Shown here: positions 1-6,270 of the stretch, piece after piece
Layout: each line of letters starts with the position of its first letter
Numbering within the stretch: the stretch's first letter is position 1
Notes under the pieces: generated by a model
The model's database searches: none
Seen by the model: only the letters and a program-made list of their open reading frames with translations
Told to the model about the DNA's origin: nothing
From: an uncultured Planctomycetaceae bacterium
Lineage (GTDB): Bacteria > Planctomycetota > Planctomycetia > Pirellulales > UBA1268
Length of the DNA stretch: 14,240 bases
Direction of reading: 5' to 3'
Assembly: GCA_937926325.1 (NCBI GenBank)
Contig: CALAZQ010000273.1
Location: 1 to 14,240, forward strand
Program-made: the position numbers and the translations under genes

Positions 1-201
1 ACCCCCGAGCTCATCAAACGTATCGCAGAAAGGAAGCCAGGAGCGGAAGCGACTGGACCTGCGGAACGTTTGACCGCGGTGCCACCGGGCAGCGGGATGC
101 CGCCATTGAGCAGCAGCAGCCTGCGAACCTCGGCCTCGCGTGCTTCTGCCCCTAGGAAAGCCGAGCACGATGCCCCGGCTTTGCCTCCACTGCACTGGCT
201 G
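1..201. other. No supportable gene; sequence beyond the 3' end of miaA
   Basis: This is the edge of the window beyond the miaA stop codon. All six frames were read. The plus frame starting at base 1 stays open, but only because it runs on antisense to miaA, and its translation is low-complexity Pro/Ser/Arg. Plus frame 2 stops at 71-73 and frame 3 at 153-155, and neither tail resembles a known C-terminus. On the minus strand no frame combines a start codon, a ribosome site and a recognisable protein. The only structure I see is the hairpin at 157-182. Confidence 0.4.
157..182 (-). terminator. Possible hairpin terminator after miaA
   Basis: AAAGCCG (157-163) and CGGCTTT (176-182) form a perfect 7-bp stem around a 12-base loop. 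It lies 20 bases past the miaA stop codon. Read on the minus strand, the stem ends in TTT but no long T run follows, so this is a weak intrinsic terminator at best. Confidence 0.3.
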
Positions 202-1092
202 CTAGCCGCTGATCCAGACCGCGTCAGGAAAACTCCGGAGCCAGGTTCGTTGCCGCTTGGCCAGCTGGCGGGTGCGGCGGGCGGTGCGGGTGATCGCCTC
301 AGCCTCGGTCAGTTCGCCGCGGAGGCACGCCAGGGCCTCGCTGTATCCTGCGGCCTGGGCCGCGGTCGGGCCGATGCCGCCGGCAGCGACGGCGGCCTTC
401 GTCTCGTCGATCAGTCCTGCTGCGAACATCGCCTCGGCCCGCCGCTCGATCCGCTCGGCCAGCAGCCGGCGAGGGAGGTCGAGCACCAGCACCGGACAGG
501 CGAATGCTGTTGGTCGCTCTGCCGCGGACGAGTCCCAGGAACGGTCTGGCTGCGAGCCGGTCACCTCCGCGATTTCCAGGCCACGGATGATTCGCTTGGT
601 GTCGTGGGGGTGGATGGTGGCGGCCATTGCCGGAGCCCGGGCGAGGAGCCGCCGGTACAGCGGCTCATTCCCTTCAGCTTCCGCCTCGGCCAGCAGCCGG
701 GCCCGGATCGCCGGGTCACCGGGGGGCAACTCATCCAGGCCGTCCCGCAGGCAGCGGAGGTAGAGCGGTGTGCCGCCCACCAGCAGGATGCGTTTGCCCC
801 GCCGCCGACAGTCGGCGATGGCGTCGGCCGCCGCGGCCAGCCAGTTGGCGACCGAAAACGGGGCCGCCGGTTCGACCAGATCGATCAGGTGATGGGAAAC
901 CCGGGCCCGCTCGGCAGCGGTCGGCTTGGCCGACCCGATATCGAGGCCCCGATAGACTGAAACCGAATCGACACTGAGGATTTCGGCGTCGAGCCGCTCC
1001 GCCATTTGCATGGCCACGGCCGTCTTCCCGGAGGCGGTCGGGCCGGTGAGGATCAGGCAGTCGTCGTCCAGTTTTGGCGTCGGGACGGGCAT
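202..1092 (-). CDS. miaA: tRNA dimethylallyltransferase (MiaA)
   Basis: This enzyme transfers the dimethylallyl group of DMAPP to N6 of A37 in tRNAs that read codons starting with U. The protein is 296 aa, the normal family length. It has a Walker A loop GPTASGKT at residues 17-24, then DSVSVYRGLDIGSAKP at 42-57 (the family's DSxQVYRGMDIGTAKP with Ser in place of the usual Gln). GGTPLYLR follows at 106-113 and HPHDTKRIIRGLEI at 161-174. The C-terminus has QAAGYSEAL near 246 and TRQLAKRQRTWLR near 274-286, which match the tRNA-binding end of MiaA. The frame is open upstream to 1512, but that stretch is antisense to hisE. The ATG at 1090-1092 sits just before the P-loop strand and gives the standard length. 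miaA is divergent from hisE, with 84 bases between the two start codons. Confidence 0.95.
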   Translation of the reverse strand: MPVPTPKLDDDCLILTGPTASGKTAVAMQMAERLDAEILSVDSVSVYRGLDIGSAKPTAAERARVSHHLIDLVEPAAPFSVANWLAAAADAIADCRRRGKRILLVGGTPLYLRCLRDGLDELPPGDPAIRARLLAEAEAEGNEPLYRRLLARAPAMAATIHPHDTKRIIRGLEIAEVTGSQPDRSWDSSAAERPTAFACPVLVLDLPRRLLAERIERRAEAMFAAGLIDETKAAVAAGGIGPTAAQAAGYSEALACLRGELTEAEAITRTARRTRQLAKRQRTWLRSFPDAVWISG

Positions 1093-1126
1093 TGCGGGGC
1101 CGGGGGGCGTGGTAAAGTATGCCGGT

Positions 1127-1143
1127 GGGCTGGCGGTCAGCCC
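1127..1143 (+). promoter_or_regulatory. Hairpin in the hisE leader / miaA-hisE divergent spacer
   Basis: GGGCTG (1127-1132) and CAGCCC (1138-1143) pair perfectly over 6 bp around the 5-base loop GCGGT, in the 84-base divergent spacer. It starts 50 bases before the hisE ATG. No His-codon-rich leader peptide precedes hisE, so classical his attenuation is not indicated. It could be an operator, a 5' UTR structure or chance in GC-rich DNA. Confidence 0.25.
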
Positions 1144-1176
1144 GGTCAGTTGCGGTCGTGATCTGGAGGCGGGCGG

Positions 1177-1518
1177 ATGAAGCCCCGATTGGGTGCGGTG
1201 CTGGAAGAGCTTGAGGGCGTGATCAACGCCCGAAAGGCGGCCGACGCTGAGCGATCCTACACCGCCAGGCTGCTGGCTGGTGGGGTGCCCGCGATTGCCG
1301 GCAAGGTGACCGAAGAGGCCGGGGAACTCGTGCAGGCCGCCGCGGCGGAAACCGACGATCGGGTTGTCTCGGAGGCGGCCGATCTGCTCTATCACATGCT
1401 TGTGCTGTTGGCGGCCCGCAACCTCTCCCTCAGCCAGGTCGAAGCAACCCTCGCCGGCCGGTTCGGCGTGTCGGGGCTCGAGGAAAAAGCCGCCCGTCAG
1501 CCCAGCCCGCATTCCTGA
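1177..1518 (+). CDS. hisE: Phosphoribosyl-ATP pyrophosphohydrolase (HisE)
   Basis: HisE hydrolyses phosphoribosyl-ATP to phosphoribosyl-AMP and pyrophosphate, the second step of histidine synthesis. The 113-aa protein is an all-helical MazG-like fold. It carries the Mg-binding signature EEAGE at residues 46-50 (preceded by GKVT) and EAADLLYHMLVLL at 66-78, the paired acidic helices of the family. A strong ribosome site GGAGG (1165-1169) lies 7 bases before the ATG. It is a stand-alone HisE and not a HisIE fusion, because no HisI domain is attached. hisG follows 60 bases downstream on the same strand. HisG makes the substrate of HisE, so the pair is a short his operon. The Ala/Pro/His tail after residue 104 is not conserved sequence. 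Confidence 0.93.
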   Translation: MKPRLGAVLEELEGVINARKAADAERSYTARLLAGGVPAIAGKVTEEAGELVQAAAAETDDRVVSEAADLLYHMLVLLAARNLSLSQVEATLAGRFGVSGLEEKAARQPSPHS

Positions 1519-1523
1519 GCAGA

Positions 1524-1539
1524 CTGCGGTTTTCCGCGG
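1524..1539 (+). other. Small hairpin between hisE and hisG
   Basis: Bases 1524-1529 pair with 1534-1539 (GCGG/CCGC core plus a T-G wobble and a C-G pair) around a TTTT loop. It lies in the 60-base hisE-hisG spacer. There is no T run after it, so I read it as a possible intercistronic stability hairpin and not a terminator. Confidence 0.2.
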
Positions 1540-1578
1540 CTGCGTTTCCCCTTCGAACTTTCAATAGAAGAGATCCTG

Positions 1579-2457
1579 ATGACCGACTCCTCCCAGAGTG
1601 CTCCGGAGCGGCTGCTGCGGATTGGGATTCCCAGCAAGGGCCGGCTGTCCGAGGTGGTGGCCAACCTGCTCCACGATGCCGGGCTGTCATTTCGGCGGAT
1701 CGAGCGGTCACTGTTCGCCCGCTGCCGCGACATGCCGCTGGAAATTGTGTTCCTGCGAACCGACGACATTCCGGTGCTGACGGCCGAAGGGGCGATCGAC
1801 CTCGGGATCACGGGGGCCGACCTGGTGGCTGAGGGGGGCGTTGAACTGATCGAGCGGCTCGCGCTCGGGGTCGGCTCGTGCCGGCTTGCCCTCTGCGTGC
1901 CGGACGATGCCCACATCGCCTCACCGAAAAGCCTGCAAGGCCGCCGGGTGGCGACCAGTTTTCCGCAGATCACCCGTGACTGGCTGGCCCGGCACGGTGT
2001 TGAGGTGCATCTGGTTGAACTCTCCGGCAGCGTCGAGATCATGGTCGCCCTCGGAGTGGCCGATGCGGTGGTCGATCTGGTCGAGACTGGCAGCACGCTG
2101 GCGGCCAACCGGCTGCGGGTGCTGGAGGAAATCGGCCGCTATGAAACGGTGCTGGTGCAGAACTCCAGCGTGGTCGATCCCGACATGGCCGACCGGATCG
2201 TGCGGCGGCTGGAGGGGGTGGTGATCGCCCGCAGCTGGTCGCTGCTGGAGTACAATGTGCCTCGCAGCCGGCTGGCCGACGCCGAGACGATCACGCCCGG
2301 CTTCAACTCGCCGACCATCAGCTCGCTGGAGGATTCTGACTGGTGTTCAGTCAGGGCGATGGTTCGCCGGAAGGAGTCGCACGGCATCATGGAGCGGCTT
2401 GAGGCGATCGGGGCTTCGGCCATCATCGAAACCCAGATCGCCAACTGCCGGCTGTAG
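1579..2457 (+). CDS. hisG: ATP phosphoribosyltransferase, long form (HisG)
   Basis: HisG condenses ATP and PRPP to phosphoribosyl-ATP, the committed and feedback-regulated step of histidine synthesis. At 292 aa this is the long form (HisG_L), which needs no HisZ partner. The N-terminal lobe starts with LRIGIPSKGRL at residues 13-23 and contains IDLGITGADLVAE at 73-85. The PRPP-binding loop DLVETGSTLAANRL is at 166-179. The regulatory C-terminal domain follows from about residue 217 to 292 and contains LLEYNVP and PGFNSPTISSL, the histidine-sensing ACT-like module. The ATG is preceded by a modest AGAAGAG. The gene ends 12 bases from the stop codon of the convergent mqnX gene, with no clear terminator between them. 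Allosteric inhibition by histidine is inferred from the domain and not visible directly. Confidence 0.97.
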   Translation: MTDSSQSAPERLLRIGIPSKGRLSEVVANLLHDAGLSFRRIERSLFARCRDMPLEIVFLRTDDIPVLTAEGAIDLGITGADLVAEGGVELIERLALGVGSCRLALCVPDDAHIASPKSLQGRRVATSFPQITRDWLARHGVEVHLVELSGSVEIMVALGVADAVVDLVETGSTLAANRLRVLEEIGRYETVLVQNSSVVDPDMADRIVRRLEGVVIARSWSLLEYNVPRSRLADAETITPGFNSPTISSLEDSDWCSVRAMVRRKESHGIMERLEAIGASAIIETQIANCRL

Positions 2458-2469
2458 CTGTTCCAGCCG

Positions 2470-3816
2470 CTACGCCACGGGTAAAGGTCGGCCCGCGATC
2501 AGCCGGCCTCCACGAAAGGTGGCAACCACCTCGGTGTCGGCAGCGAACACGGCAGCCGCTGCCGCTTCGGCGGTCGATGGGATGGTGCCCGGCCGCAGCA
2601 CGGCCAGATCGGCCGGTCGGCGCACGGCGATCCGCCCGGTGCAGCGTTCAAAGCCGAGCGCCCAGGCAGCTGTCCGGGTCGTCATCTGCAGGGCCTCCGC
2701 CGGTGAGACCAGGCCGGCTTCGATCAGGCAGCGGGCCTCCGCCCGAACCGACAGGTCGGGGTTGGATCCCCGCCCGTCGGTGCCCAGACAGACCCGCAGC
2801 CCCGCTGCCTGAAGGACCGCCACCGGCGGAAGCCGGCCGGCCAGGGCGAGCGTGGTCCGCGGACAGATGACAACCGCCAGCCGCTGCCGGTGCCGGCTCA
2901 GCCGGGCCAGAGCGACTGGATCGTCAGGGAGATGGGTGCCGTGGACAACCAGCCCGCGGCCGGCTCGCGCGAGCAAAGAGATCCAGTCGGCGGTTGTGGC
3001 CAGCCTTGGCGGCGGCGACGGCCAGACGCCGAGCCGCTGGAACAGGTCTCGAAACGGGCCGGTCTGCTCGGCCAGCAGATCGGCCTCGTCCGCCGATTCC
3101 GCCAGGTGCATGGCCAGGGGAATGATTGACTGCCGGCTGCCGGTCCGGCTGCGGGCGAGCTGCCGAAGCCGTCTCGCAGCCTGAAGAGCGAGCTGCCCGA
3201 TTGGCCACTGGGTGGAGTAGGGGGCGTGAGGAGACAGGCCGACCGCGACGCCGGCCCGGGAGAGTCGTTCGACCTCCCGCAACGCGGCGGTTATCTGCGT
3301 GGGCGGGGCCTCTGGTGTCAGCGGAGCCAGCCCCAGCAACTCGCGGAAGACCCGCAACCGGGGGCCCTGGCTGAGGCTGCGGGCGGGGATGGGGCCGGTG
3401 CTGATTTCGCCCACCGCGACCACGCCATCAGCCGCCGACTCCTGCAGGCCACGCTCGATCGCTGCCTCTCGTTCACCACTCTCAGCGGCCGGCTGCCGCC
3501 GCCGCCAGTCGACCACCCGCTCAATCCAGGCAGCTAGTCCACCCGCGGTGGTGAATGGCTGCTGAAGGGCCGAAAATTCAAGGTGGGTGTGGGCGTTGAC
3601 CAGACCCGGGGTGATCACGGTGTCGCCCAGATCGAGCAACGGCGAGCGGTCGACGGCGGGTGGGCGACCGGAGCCGAAACCGGTCACTCTTCCACGATCC
3701 AGCTGCAGCCAGGCATGCTCGATCACGGGGCCGGCCACCGTCAGCAGCCAGTGGGCTCGCACCGTCAGCGGCTGCCGCGGTGCATCGGCTGCGATCGCTC
3801 CCAGTTGCCTGCTCAC
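2470..3816 (-). CDS. mqnX: Amidohydrolase, probable aminodeoxyfutalosine deaminase
   Basis: This is a 448-aa metal-dependent amidohydrolase (cytosine deaminase/chlorohydrolase-like). The metal ligands are in place: HxH at H76 and H78 (NAHTHLE), H237 in MHLAES with the catalytic E240, and D347 in GTDGRGSNPDLS. H197 in LSPHAPYS and H292/H295 in VHGTH are further conserved pocket residues. A typical composite-domain return follows near the C-terminus (RRPADLAVL). Such enzymes include the deaminases that convert 6-amino-6-deoxyfutalosine to futalosine in organisms that lack direct MqnA/B chemistry. The assignment rests on its place: its GTG start (3816-3814) overlaps the mqnC stop as GTGA, so it is translationally coupled to mqnC. 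Other adenosine- or S-adenosylhomocysteine-type deaminase activities cannot be excluded from sequence alone. The usual His of the HCPRxN segment is Ile here (VICPRTT, about 316-322). Confidence 0.8.
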   Translation of the reverse strand: MSRQLGAIAADAPRQPLTVRAHWLLTVAGPVIEHAWLQLDRGRVTGFGSGRPPAVDRSPLLDLGDTVITPGLVNAHTHLEFSALQQPFTTAGGLAAWIERVVDWRRRQPAAESGEREAAIERGLQESAADGVVAVGEISTGPIPARSLSQGPRLRVFRELLGLAPLTPEAPPTQITAALREVERLSRAGVAVGLSPHAPYSTQWPIGQLALQAARRLRQLARSRTGSRQSIIPLAMHLAESADEADLLAEQTGPFRDLFQRLGVWPSPPPRLATTADWISLLARAGRGLVVHGTHLPDDPVALARLSRHRQRLAVVICPRTTLALAGRLPPVAVLQAAGLRVCLGTDGRGSNPDLSVRAEARCLIEAGLVSPAEALQMTTRTAAWALGFERCTGRIAVRRPADLAVLRPGTIPSTAEAAAAAVFAADTEVVATFRGGRLIAGRPLPVA

Positions 3817-4958
3817 GGCGCCGCCGTCAGCACCGGCAGTTGGGGACCTGCGGGCTCAGCTGCGGCAGGGACCGCCAGCGACTCATCATCCTCGAACAGT
3901 TCGTAAAAGACGTTCCGCCGTCGGGGAATCCAGCCCAGCTCGGAGATGGCTGACCGCATTTCCTCGAGGGTGAGATGATGCACCGTTCCGGCGGCGCTGA
4001 CCACATTCTCTTCAAGCATCAGGCTGCCCATGTCGTTGGCCCCGAAGAGGAGAGCCAGCTGGCCGATTTCCCGGCCCTGCGTCACCCAACTCGACTGGAT
4101 GTTGGGAAAATTGTCGAGGTAGAGCCGGGCCACCGCCTGGGTCTTGAGATACTCAAACGAGCCGGCCGGTGGGATGTCATCCATCTCGGTGTTGTCGGGC
4201 TGGAACGACCAGCAGATGAAGGCGGTGAAGCCGCCGGTTTCGTCCTGCAGTTCCCGCAGCCGGTCGAGGTGCTCGATGCGTTCCGCCAGGGTTTCGATGT
4301 GCCCAAACATCATGGTGGCCGTGCTCTTGCCGCCGAGGGCATGCCACTGGCGATGCACCTCCAGCCAGTCGTCGGTCAGCACCTTGCCCCGGGTCATCGC
4401 CTGCCGCACCCGATCGACCAGAATCTCACCACCGCCCCCCGGTAGCGAGCCGAGGCCCGCAGCCGCCAGCCGCTCCAGCACCTCCGGCAAGGGCCGCTTG
4501 GCGACCTTCGTCAGATGATGGATTTCCGGTGGGGAAAAGCCGTGGATGTTGACGGCGGGAAAGTGAGCCTTGATGTCACGCAGCAGGTCTTCATACCACT
4601 CGAGTGTCAGCGTCGGATGCAGGCCGCCCTGCATCAGAATCTGGTCGCCGCCGATCGCGACTGTCTCTTCGATCTTCTTCAGCAGCACCTCCCGGGGAAG
4701 CACGTACCCCTCAGGGTGTTTCGGGCCGCGGTAGAAGGCACAGAAGTCGCAGACGGCTGTGCAGATGTTGGTGTAGTTGATGTTGCGATCGATGTTGTAG
4801 GTGCGGTAGGTCTCGGGATGCAGCCGCTGGGTCACCGCGTGGGCCGCCCGGCCGATCTGAGCCAGGTCGTGCGACTCGAGCAGTCGGACCGCGTCGTCGA
4901 AGCCCAGCCGGGTTCCGGCGGCAACATCATCGAGAACCTGCGACAGTCGGGCGTTCAT
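3813..4958 (-). CDS. mqnC: Cyclic dehypoxanthinyl futalosine synthase (MqnC), radical SAM
   Basis: MqnC cyclises dehypoxanthine futalosine to the spiro compound that leads to 1,4-dihydroxy-6-naphthoate, using a 5'-deoxyadenosyl radical. The 381-aa protein has the radical-SAM cluster CxxxCxxC at C66, C70 and C73 (ICTAVCDFCAFYR). It also has ILMQGGLHP at 107-115, IHGFSPPEI at 138-146, PGGGGEILVDRV at 173-184, TATMMFGHIET at 213-223 and FQPDNTEMDD near 252. ASWVTQG-like SSWVTQGREIGQ and FGANDMGSLMLEENVVSAAG follow. The FQPDNT and SWVTQG blocks separate MqnC from the sister enzyme MqnE. The start ATG overlaps the mqnA stop by one base (TGATG) and the stop overlaps the mqnX start (GTGA). An Ala/Pro-rich tail of about 25 residues follows the conserved domain. 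Confidence 0.94.
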   Translation of the reverse strand: MNARLSQVLDDVAAGTRLGFDDAVRLLESHDLAQIGRAAHAVTQRLHPETYRTYNIDRNINYTNICTAVCDFCAFYRGPKHPEGYVLPREVLLKKIEETVAIGGDQILMQGGLHPTLTLEWYEDLLRDIKAHFPAVNIHGFSPPEIHHLTKVAKRPLPEVLERLAAAGLGSLPGGGGEILVDRVRQAMTRGKVLTDDWLEVHRQWHALGGKSTATMMFGHIETLAERIEHLDRLRELQDETGGFTAFICWSFQPDNTEMDDIPPAGSFEYLKTQAVARLYLDNFPNIQSSWVTQGREIGQLALLFGANDMGSLMLEENVVSAAGTVHHLTLEEMRSAISELGWIPRRRNVFYELFEDDESLAVPAAAEPAGPQLPVLTAAP

Positions 4959-5860
4959 CAGACTGAACCGGGGGCAAGAGAAGTGGGAGCTACGAAAGCA
5001 CCGTTCAGATCGCGGCCGGCCGGGGCAAGGCCGAGTGAGCGGGCTTCGCGGTAAAACACCTGGAGGGCCTGCCGTTCCTGGGGCCCGAGATCGTAATGGA
5101 GGTTCTCACGCAGGTAGTCAAGGCATTGCGGTACAGTCAGGCCGTGGCCCGCCGCTTCGGCCGCAGCGATAGCTGCCAGGTTGGCCGTGCCGCGGTCGCG
5201 GGCGGCATCGAGGAGCCGGCCCACTTCGACCGCAGCGACGCCGGGTCGCGCCGCCCAGACGGCGAAGACGAAGGGCAGGCCGGTCGATCTGAACCATTCG
5301 TCACCCAGATCCCAGACCGCCTGAAAGCCTCCGCCGGTCGGACCAATCGCCCGGTCACCAATCAGCAGCACCGCGTCGGCAGAGGTCTGGTCGATCGTTG
5401 CCTGCAGCGGCAGTGTTTCCAGGCTGGGGGCAAGCCCGTACCGCTGGGCCAGCAGAATCCGGCAGAGGGCGACACTGGTTCGCGAGCCCTCATCGACGGC
5501 AATTGTGCGGACCCGCTCGGGACGGGTGCGGAAGAACAGCCGGACGCTCATGACCGGCCCTCGGCAGGCAATGCAGGCCTGGGAGATGATCCGGTAGCCC
5601 GTCTGCCGCCCGGTCGGAGCGGTTTGGCCGAGCCCCTGAAAGAGTTCGATCGTCGGAATGAGTCCGACGTCGAGATCACCCCGGGCAAGACGATCGGCGA
5701 GCCGGCTGGGAAGATCGTAGATGAGTTCCCCCGCCAGCCCGTAAATCAGCGGCCGCGTGTTGAGGTACTGCACCGCGCCGATCCGCGGGCCCCGGGAGGG
5801 AGGTTGTGACCCCTGAGGCTCACCGCACAAAGACCGGGAATGGCCGGGCGAACGAATCAT
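4958..5860 (-). CDS. mqnA: Chorismate dehydratase (MqnA)
   Basis: MqnA dehydrates chorismate to 3-[(1-carboxyvinyl)oxy]benzoate, the entry step of the futalosine menaquinone pathway. The protein is a two-lobe periplasmic-binding-protein fold without a signal peptide. Family marks are RIGAVQYLNTRPL at residues 26-38, a P-S-x-LADRLxxGDLDVGLIPTIE stretch at 51-72, AVDEGSRTSVAL (substrate-loop type) and ADAVLLIGDRAI, then WFRSTGLPFVFAVWA. From the ATG at 5858-5860 it is 300 aa. The frame stays open to a GTG at 6028, but the extra 56 residues are not family-like and begin inside an inverted repeat. The ATG has no clear Shine-Dalgarno, and an in-frame TTG ten codons later is another possibility because the conserved domain starts near residue 25. 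It is the first gene of the mqnA-mqnC-mqnX operon. Confidence 0.92.
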   Translation of the reverse strand: MIRSPGHSRSLCGEPQGSQPPSRGPRIGAVQYLNTRPLIYGLAGELIYDLPSRLADRLARGDLDVGLIPTIELFQGLGQTAPTGRQTGYRIISQACIACRGPVMSVRLFFRTRPERVRTIAVDEGSRTSVALCRILLAQRYGLAPSLETLPLQATIDQTSADAVLLIGDRAIGPTGGGFQAVWDLGDEWFRSTGLPFVFAVWAARPGVAAVEVGRLLDAARDRGTANLAAIAAAEAAGHGLTVPQCLDYLRENLHYDLGPQERQALQVFYREARSLGLAPAGRDLNGAFVAPTSLAPGSV

Positions 5861-5987
5861 CAACGGCGGCAAATGTTTTGGGGAACGGGGACAACCACGC
5901 CGCTTTAAGCATAGACAGCCACTTCCGGCGGGCCACTGGCGGCAGACTGGGGGGGCTGGGCAGCTTGTCGGCCCTTGCGGAGGTCCG

Positions 5988-6010
5988 AAAAACGCCGGAA
6001 TGAGCCGGCG
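5988..6010 (-). terminator. Intrinsic terminator for the ABC operon, minus strand
   Basis: On the minus strand, CGCCGG (6010-6005), a 6-base loop CTCATT and CCGGCG (5998-5993) form a perfect 6-bp GC stem followed at once by TTTTT (5992-5988). That is the form of a rho-independent terminator. It would stop transcripts from the permease gene before mqnA. Half of the stem lies inside the left inverted repeat (6003-6027). Confidence 0.6.
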
Positions 6011-6027
6011 GCCAATCCTGTTCGGCA
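6003..6027 (-). repeat. Left 25-base inverted repeat
   Basis: This copy, read on the minus strand, matches 6246-6270 at 24 of 25 positions. It overlaps the minus-strand terminator hairpin at 5988-6010. Confidence 0.85.
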
Positions 6028-6124
6028 CAAGAGGTGCTGCCTCAGATGACTCGTATTGGAGAGCTGGTTTTGAAAGGGGAACGCCGACTTCCAGCGTGGG
6101 TCGGGCTGAGATCCAGAACGGGTA

Positions 6125-6202
6125 GGCTCGGGGGTCGGCGAACGCTCGAGGAGCGTTGGGCGTATCCTCGCCCGGCGACGAGACTTTTGCCGCCCCCGAG
6201 CC
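6125..6202. repeat. Nested stem-loops inside the MITE-like block
   Basis: GGCTCGGGGG (6125-6134) is the exact reverse complement of CCCCCGAGCC (6193-6202), a 10-bp stem. Inside it are AACGCTC/GAGCGTT (6141-6147 and 6151-6157, 3-base loop) and GGGCG/CGCCC (6158-6162 and 6169-6173, 6-base loop). Together they would fold as one compact branched structure centred in the block. Confidence 0.6.
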
Positions 6203-6245
6203 GGCGATACACGCAGGCCGAATGCGGTCTAACCCGAGTAAGTCA

Positions 6246-6270
6246 TGCCGAACAGGATTGGCCGGCGGCT
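6246..6270 (+). repeat. Right 25-base inverted repeat
   Basis: This is the plus-strand copy of the terminal repeat. It matches 6003-6027 (inverted) at 24 of 25 positions. Its outer end overlaps the permease stop codon (6269-6271). Confidence 0.85.

Larger units (their letters stand above)
5861..6268. other. 408-base intergenic region upstream of mqnA
   Basis: This spacer lies between the ABC permease stop and the mqnA start, both read on the minus strand. No ORF in it has family resemblance or a convincing ribosome site. It holds a minus-strand intrinsic terminator (5988-6010) and a 268-base block bounded by inverted repeats (6003-6270). The mqnA promoter must lie in the remaining 127 bases (5861-5987) or within the block. 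I see no strong consensus promoter there, only a TATGCT-like hexamer on the minus strand near 5908-5913. Confidence 0.6.
6003..6270. mobile_element. MITE-like block bounded by 25-base inverted repeats
   Basis: The two ends are inverted copies of a 25-base sequence starting TGCCGAACAGGATTGGCCG. They lie at 6246-6270 on the plus strand and 6003-6027 on the minus strand and differ at one position (6265 against 6008). ATG stands immediately outside both ends (6000-6002 and 6271-6273), which could be a 3-base target duplication. The interior has no gene but is rich in stems: a perfect 10-bp pair and two small hairpins. Size (268 bases), terminal repeats and lack of coding capacity fit a miniature inverted-repeat element. 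The alternative is a structured RNA closed by a long helix. The right repeat supplies the last two bases read of the permease stop codon, TAG at 6271-6269. Confidence 0.5.

Noticed and set aside
70..960. Long plus-strand ORF of 296 codons
   Set aside because: It is antisense to miaA, whose motifs are unmistakable. The plus translation is low-complexity Arg/Gly/Pro, a usual artefact in GC-rich DNA.
1519..1578. Terminator between hisE and hisG
   Set aside because: The hairpin at 1524-1539 is short, and no T run follows its stem. The two genes act in one pathway and are most simply cotranscribed.
3813..4958. MqnE (aminodeoxyfutalosine synthase) as the identity of the radical SAM gene
   Set aside because: The FQPDNT and SSWVTQG segments and the GANDMGSLMLEENVVSAAG block are MqnC-type, and the MqnE-specific segments are absent.
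5861..6028. N-terminal extension of mqnA from a GTG at 6028
   Set aside because: The added 56 residues are unlike the MqnA family, start within an inverted repeat and cross the intrinsic terminator. The ATG at 5858-5860 gives the normal length.
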